A stretch of DNA of 64,000 nucleotides from Tetracladium setigerum (taxonomy: Eukaryota; Ascomycota; Leotiomycetes; Helotiales): NCBI GenBank assembly GCA_031472005.1, contig PZJY01000008.1:2046001-2110000 (forward strand), in the 5' to 3' direction. Every line of letters begins with the position of its first letter. Within the stretch, counting starts at the first letter, position 1. The translations under genes and the position numbers were made by a program. The notes below the pieces were generated by a model, which ran no database searches, was not told the origin of the DNA, and saw nothing but the letters and a program-made list of their open reading frames with translations. Of the stretch, positions 62,744-64,000 are shown in pieces.

Positions 62744-64000
62744 TCATCTCTTAGCGCCCCAGTTCTCAATTAAATCTGCAAGCTGGACTTTCCCCATCAC
62801 CTTCGCATTCTGGGCCGGCGTGCCTGAATGTCGACCTATCTGCTTTGCCTCATTCTCCCATACTTCATCACAGTGGAACTGCTTGGCCCCTTTCTGCAGC
62901 AGTACTCGGGCAGAGGCAACATCATTCTCCCGCGCCACTACTGCTTCGTGAAGTGCTGTTACTCCGTTCTTGTCCTGCCCATTCACACCCAGTCCCAGGC
63001 TGAGAAGATATCGAACCATGGCCGGTTGAGCGACGGAAAAGTTTAACACTCCCGCTTCCTTCCCATCTTTCGCATGCAAATCAGCGCCGCGTTCAAGCAG
63101 CAATCGAACTGTCGACATGTGCCCCCCAGCAACAGCAGCCATCAATGGAGTGCATAAATCTTGAACCGTTAGCGATTCGATTGACGTGCCGTAGTCCAGA
63201 ATCATTCTAACAATGTCCTCCAGACCCAACATGGCTGCCTGGTGTATTGGTCTCGCACCTATGGCGAGTACGGGGGCATCTAGATCCGCACCAGACTCTA
63301 TCAACAGCTTGGCGGCTTCAGGGTGACGGTTTACCATTGCAATAAATAATGGATTTACGAGGGTGTCTGTTTCGCAGTCAAGGTAAGCACCATGCTCAAT
63401 CAGCAATTTCATGCTATTCAATTTGTTCTCCCGAGCAGCCGTTGCGAGAGGTGTCCACCCTTCGAATTCGACCGGGTCTACGAGTGCACCATGCTGATAG
63501 AGGAGTTTTAGCATTTCGGTGGAATCAAGTTGAGCGGCCGCATGCATAGGCATTAGTTGATTCCTGCTTTTCAAATTGACCTCGGCACCGCGTTGAATGA
63601 GATAAAGGACCATATCAGCCTTCTCCTTCTGAACAGCGCAGTATAATGGCGAATATCCATCTTCGGGTACAAAATTGACATCAGCTCCAGCAGTGACGAG
63701 AATCTTGACGATCTCAAGCGTGCAAGACAAACTTGCATATGTCAAGGGGTATTCCTTTTAAGAACGTGAGACACATTAGCACCATTATTGCACAACAAAT
63801 TGACCATGTCCGCGCTTGCATCCTTTCCAGGGAGAAGAGATACAAATAAGGGAGTTGCGCTTGCTTTCGATTCTTCGTTAGGATCACAACCGTAGCTGAG
63901 AAGCTTTCTCGCAACAGAAATATGGCCATTCCTTATTGCCTGGAATAGCGGTGACTCGCCAAAAGAATCAACATCGTCTAAATTTGCGCCGTGCGCAACG
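62744..64000 (-). CDS. ankyrin-repeat protein, 5' end beyond the window, one apparent 1-nt deletion
   Basis: C-terminal part of an ankyrin-repeat protein with at least eleven repeats of about 33 residues, for example SPLYCAVQKEKADMVLYLIQ, TPLATAARENKLNSMKLLIE and TPLMAAVAGGHMSTVRLLLE. The last repeat is followed by a short end (LADLIENWGAKR). The frame breaks at GGGG 63746-63749: upstream repeats read ANVSHVLKRNTP and then hit a stop, while the next repeat (LTYASLSCTLEIVKILV) is one base out. One more C on the coding strand restores a normal repeat. The gene enters from the right edge. Such proteins in fungi are often HET or NACHT proteins, but the effector half is not in view. Confidence 0.8.

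Noticed and set aside
1..64000. tRNA, rRNA or CRISPR features
   Set aside because: I looked by eye for tRNA B-box sequences with paired arms and for spaced direct repeats and found none convincing; a covariance-model scan would be decisive.

Overview
This window is nuclear DNA of a filamentous ascomycete (Pezizomycotina). It has short introns (mostly 45-120 nt) with GT-AG borders and CTAAC-type branch points, closely spaced genes on both strands and typical fungal families. The 2EXR-type protein, the CFEM protein and the PDR transporter suggest Leotiomycetes (Helotiales), but that placement is inference. I see no rRNA, tRNA, CRISPR or intact transposon. Exon coordinates were worked out by hand from splice signals and frame continuity.

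Layout. 0.2-1.6 kb: L-type cargo lectin. 2.5-3.4 kb: two gene remnants. 3.7-8.4 kb: full-size PDR/ABC-G drug efflux pump in seven exons. 10.9-21.0 kb: housekeeping genes: a four-RRM Mrn1/Nrd1-like RNA-binding protein, cytosolic asparaginyl-tRNA synthetase, and a divergently transcribed replicative DNA ligase I that shares its promoter. 22.7-25.5 kb: a V-ATPase assembly factor (Vma22-like) and CDC42. 27.3-36.3 kb: five neighbouring genes that all encode proteins with signal-peptide-like N-termini: agmatinase-type ureohydrolase, GH43 galactanase, a 130-aa small protein, an HExxH metalloprotease and a beta/gamma-crystallin-like protein. 36.4-44.6 kb: a Nudix hydrolase, then an Och1-type GT32 transferase, a membrane O-acyltransferase and a type II membrane protein with glycan-enzyme-like motifs. 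46.4-49.3 kb: CFEM GPI-anchored protein, a truncated small ORF and a DEDDh-type exonuclease-like protein. 49.3-52.2 kb: gene-poor, partly AT-rich. 52.3-61.7 kb: small membrane protein, Na+/phosphate symporter (Pho89-like) with Pho4-type sites on both sides, a decayed pseudogene, a LaeA-like methyltransferase, an O-methyltransferase and a 2EXR protein. 62.7-64 kb: ankyrin-repeat gene running off the end.

Two things stand out. First, six otherwise normal genes (CDC42, agmatinase, the type II membrane protein, the exonuclease, the O-methyltransferase and the ankyrin gene) each need one extra nucleotide to read through, always at or near a run of G or C. This looks like under-called homopolymers in the assembly rather than six independent mutations. 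Second, the DNA ligase has a 35-codon, in-frame, AUG-less extension that is basic and lacks acidic residues, as expected of a mitochondrial presequence started at a near-cognate codon.
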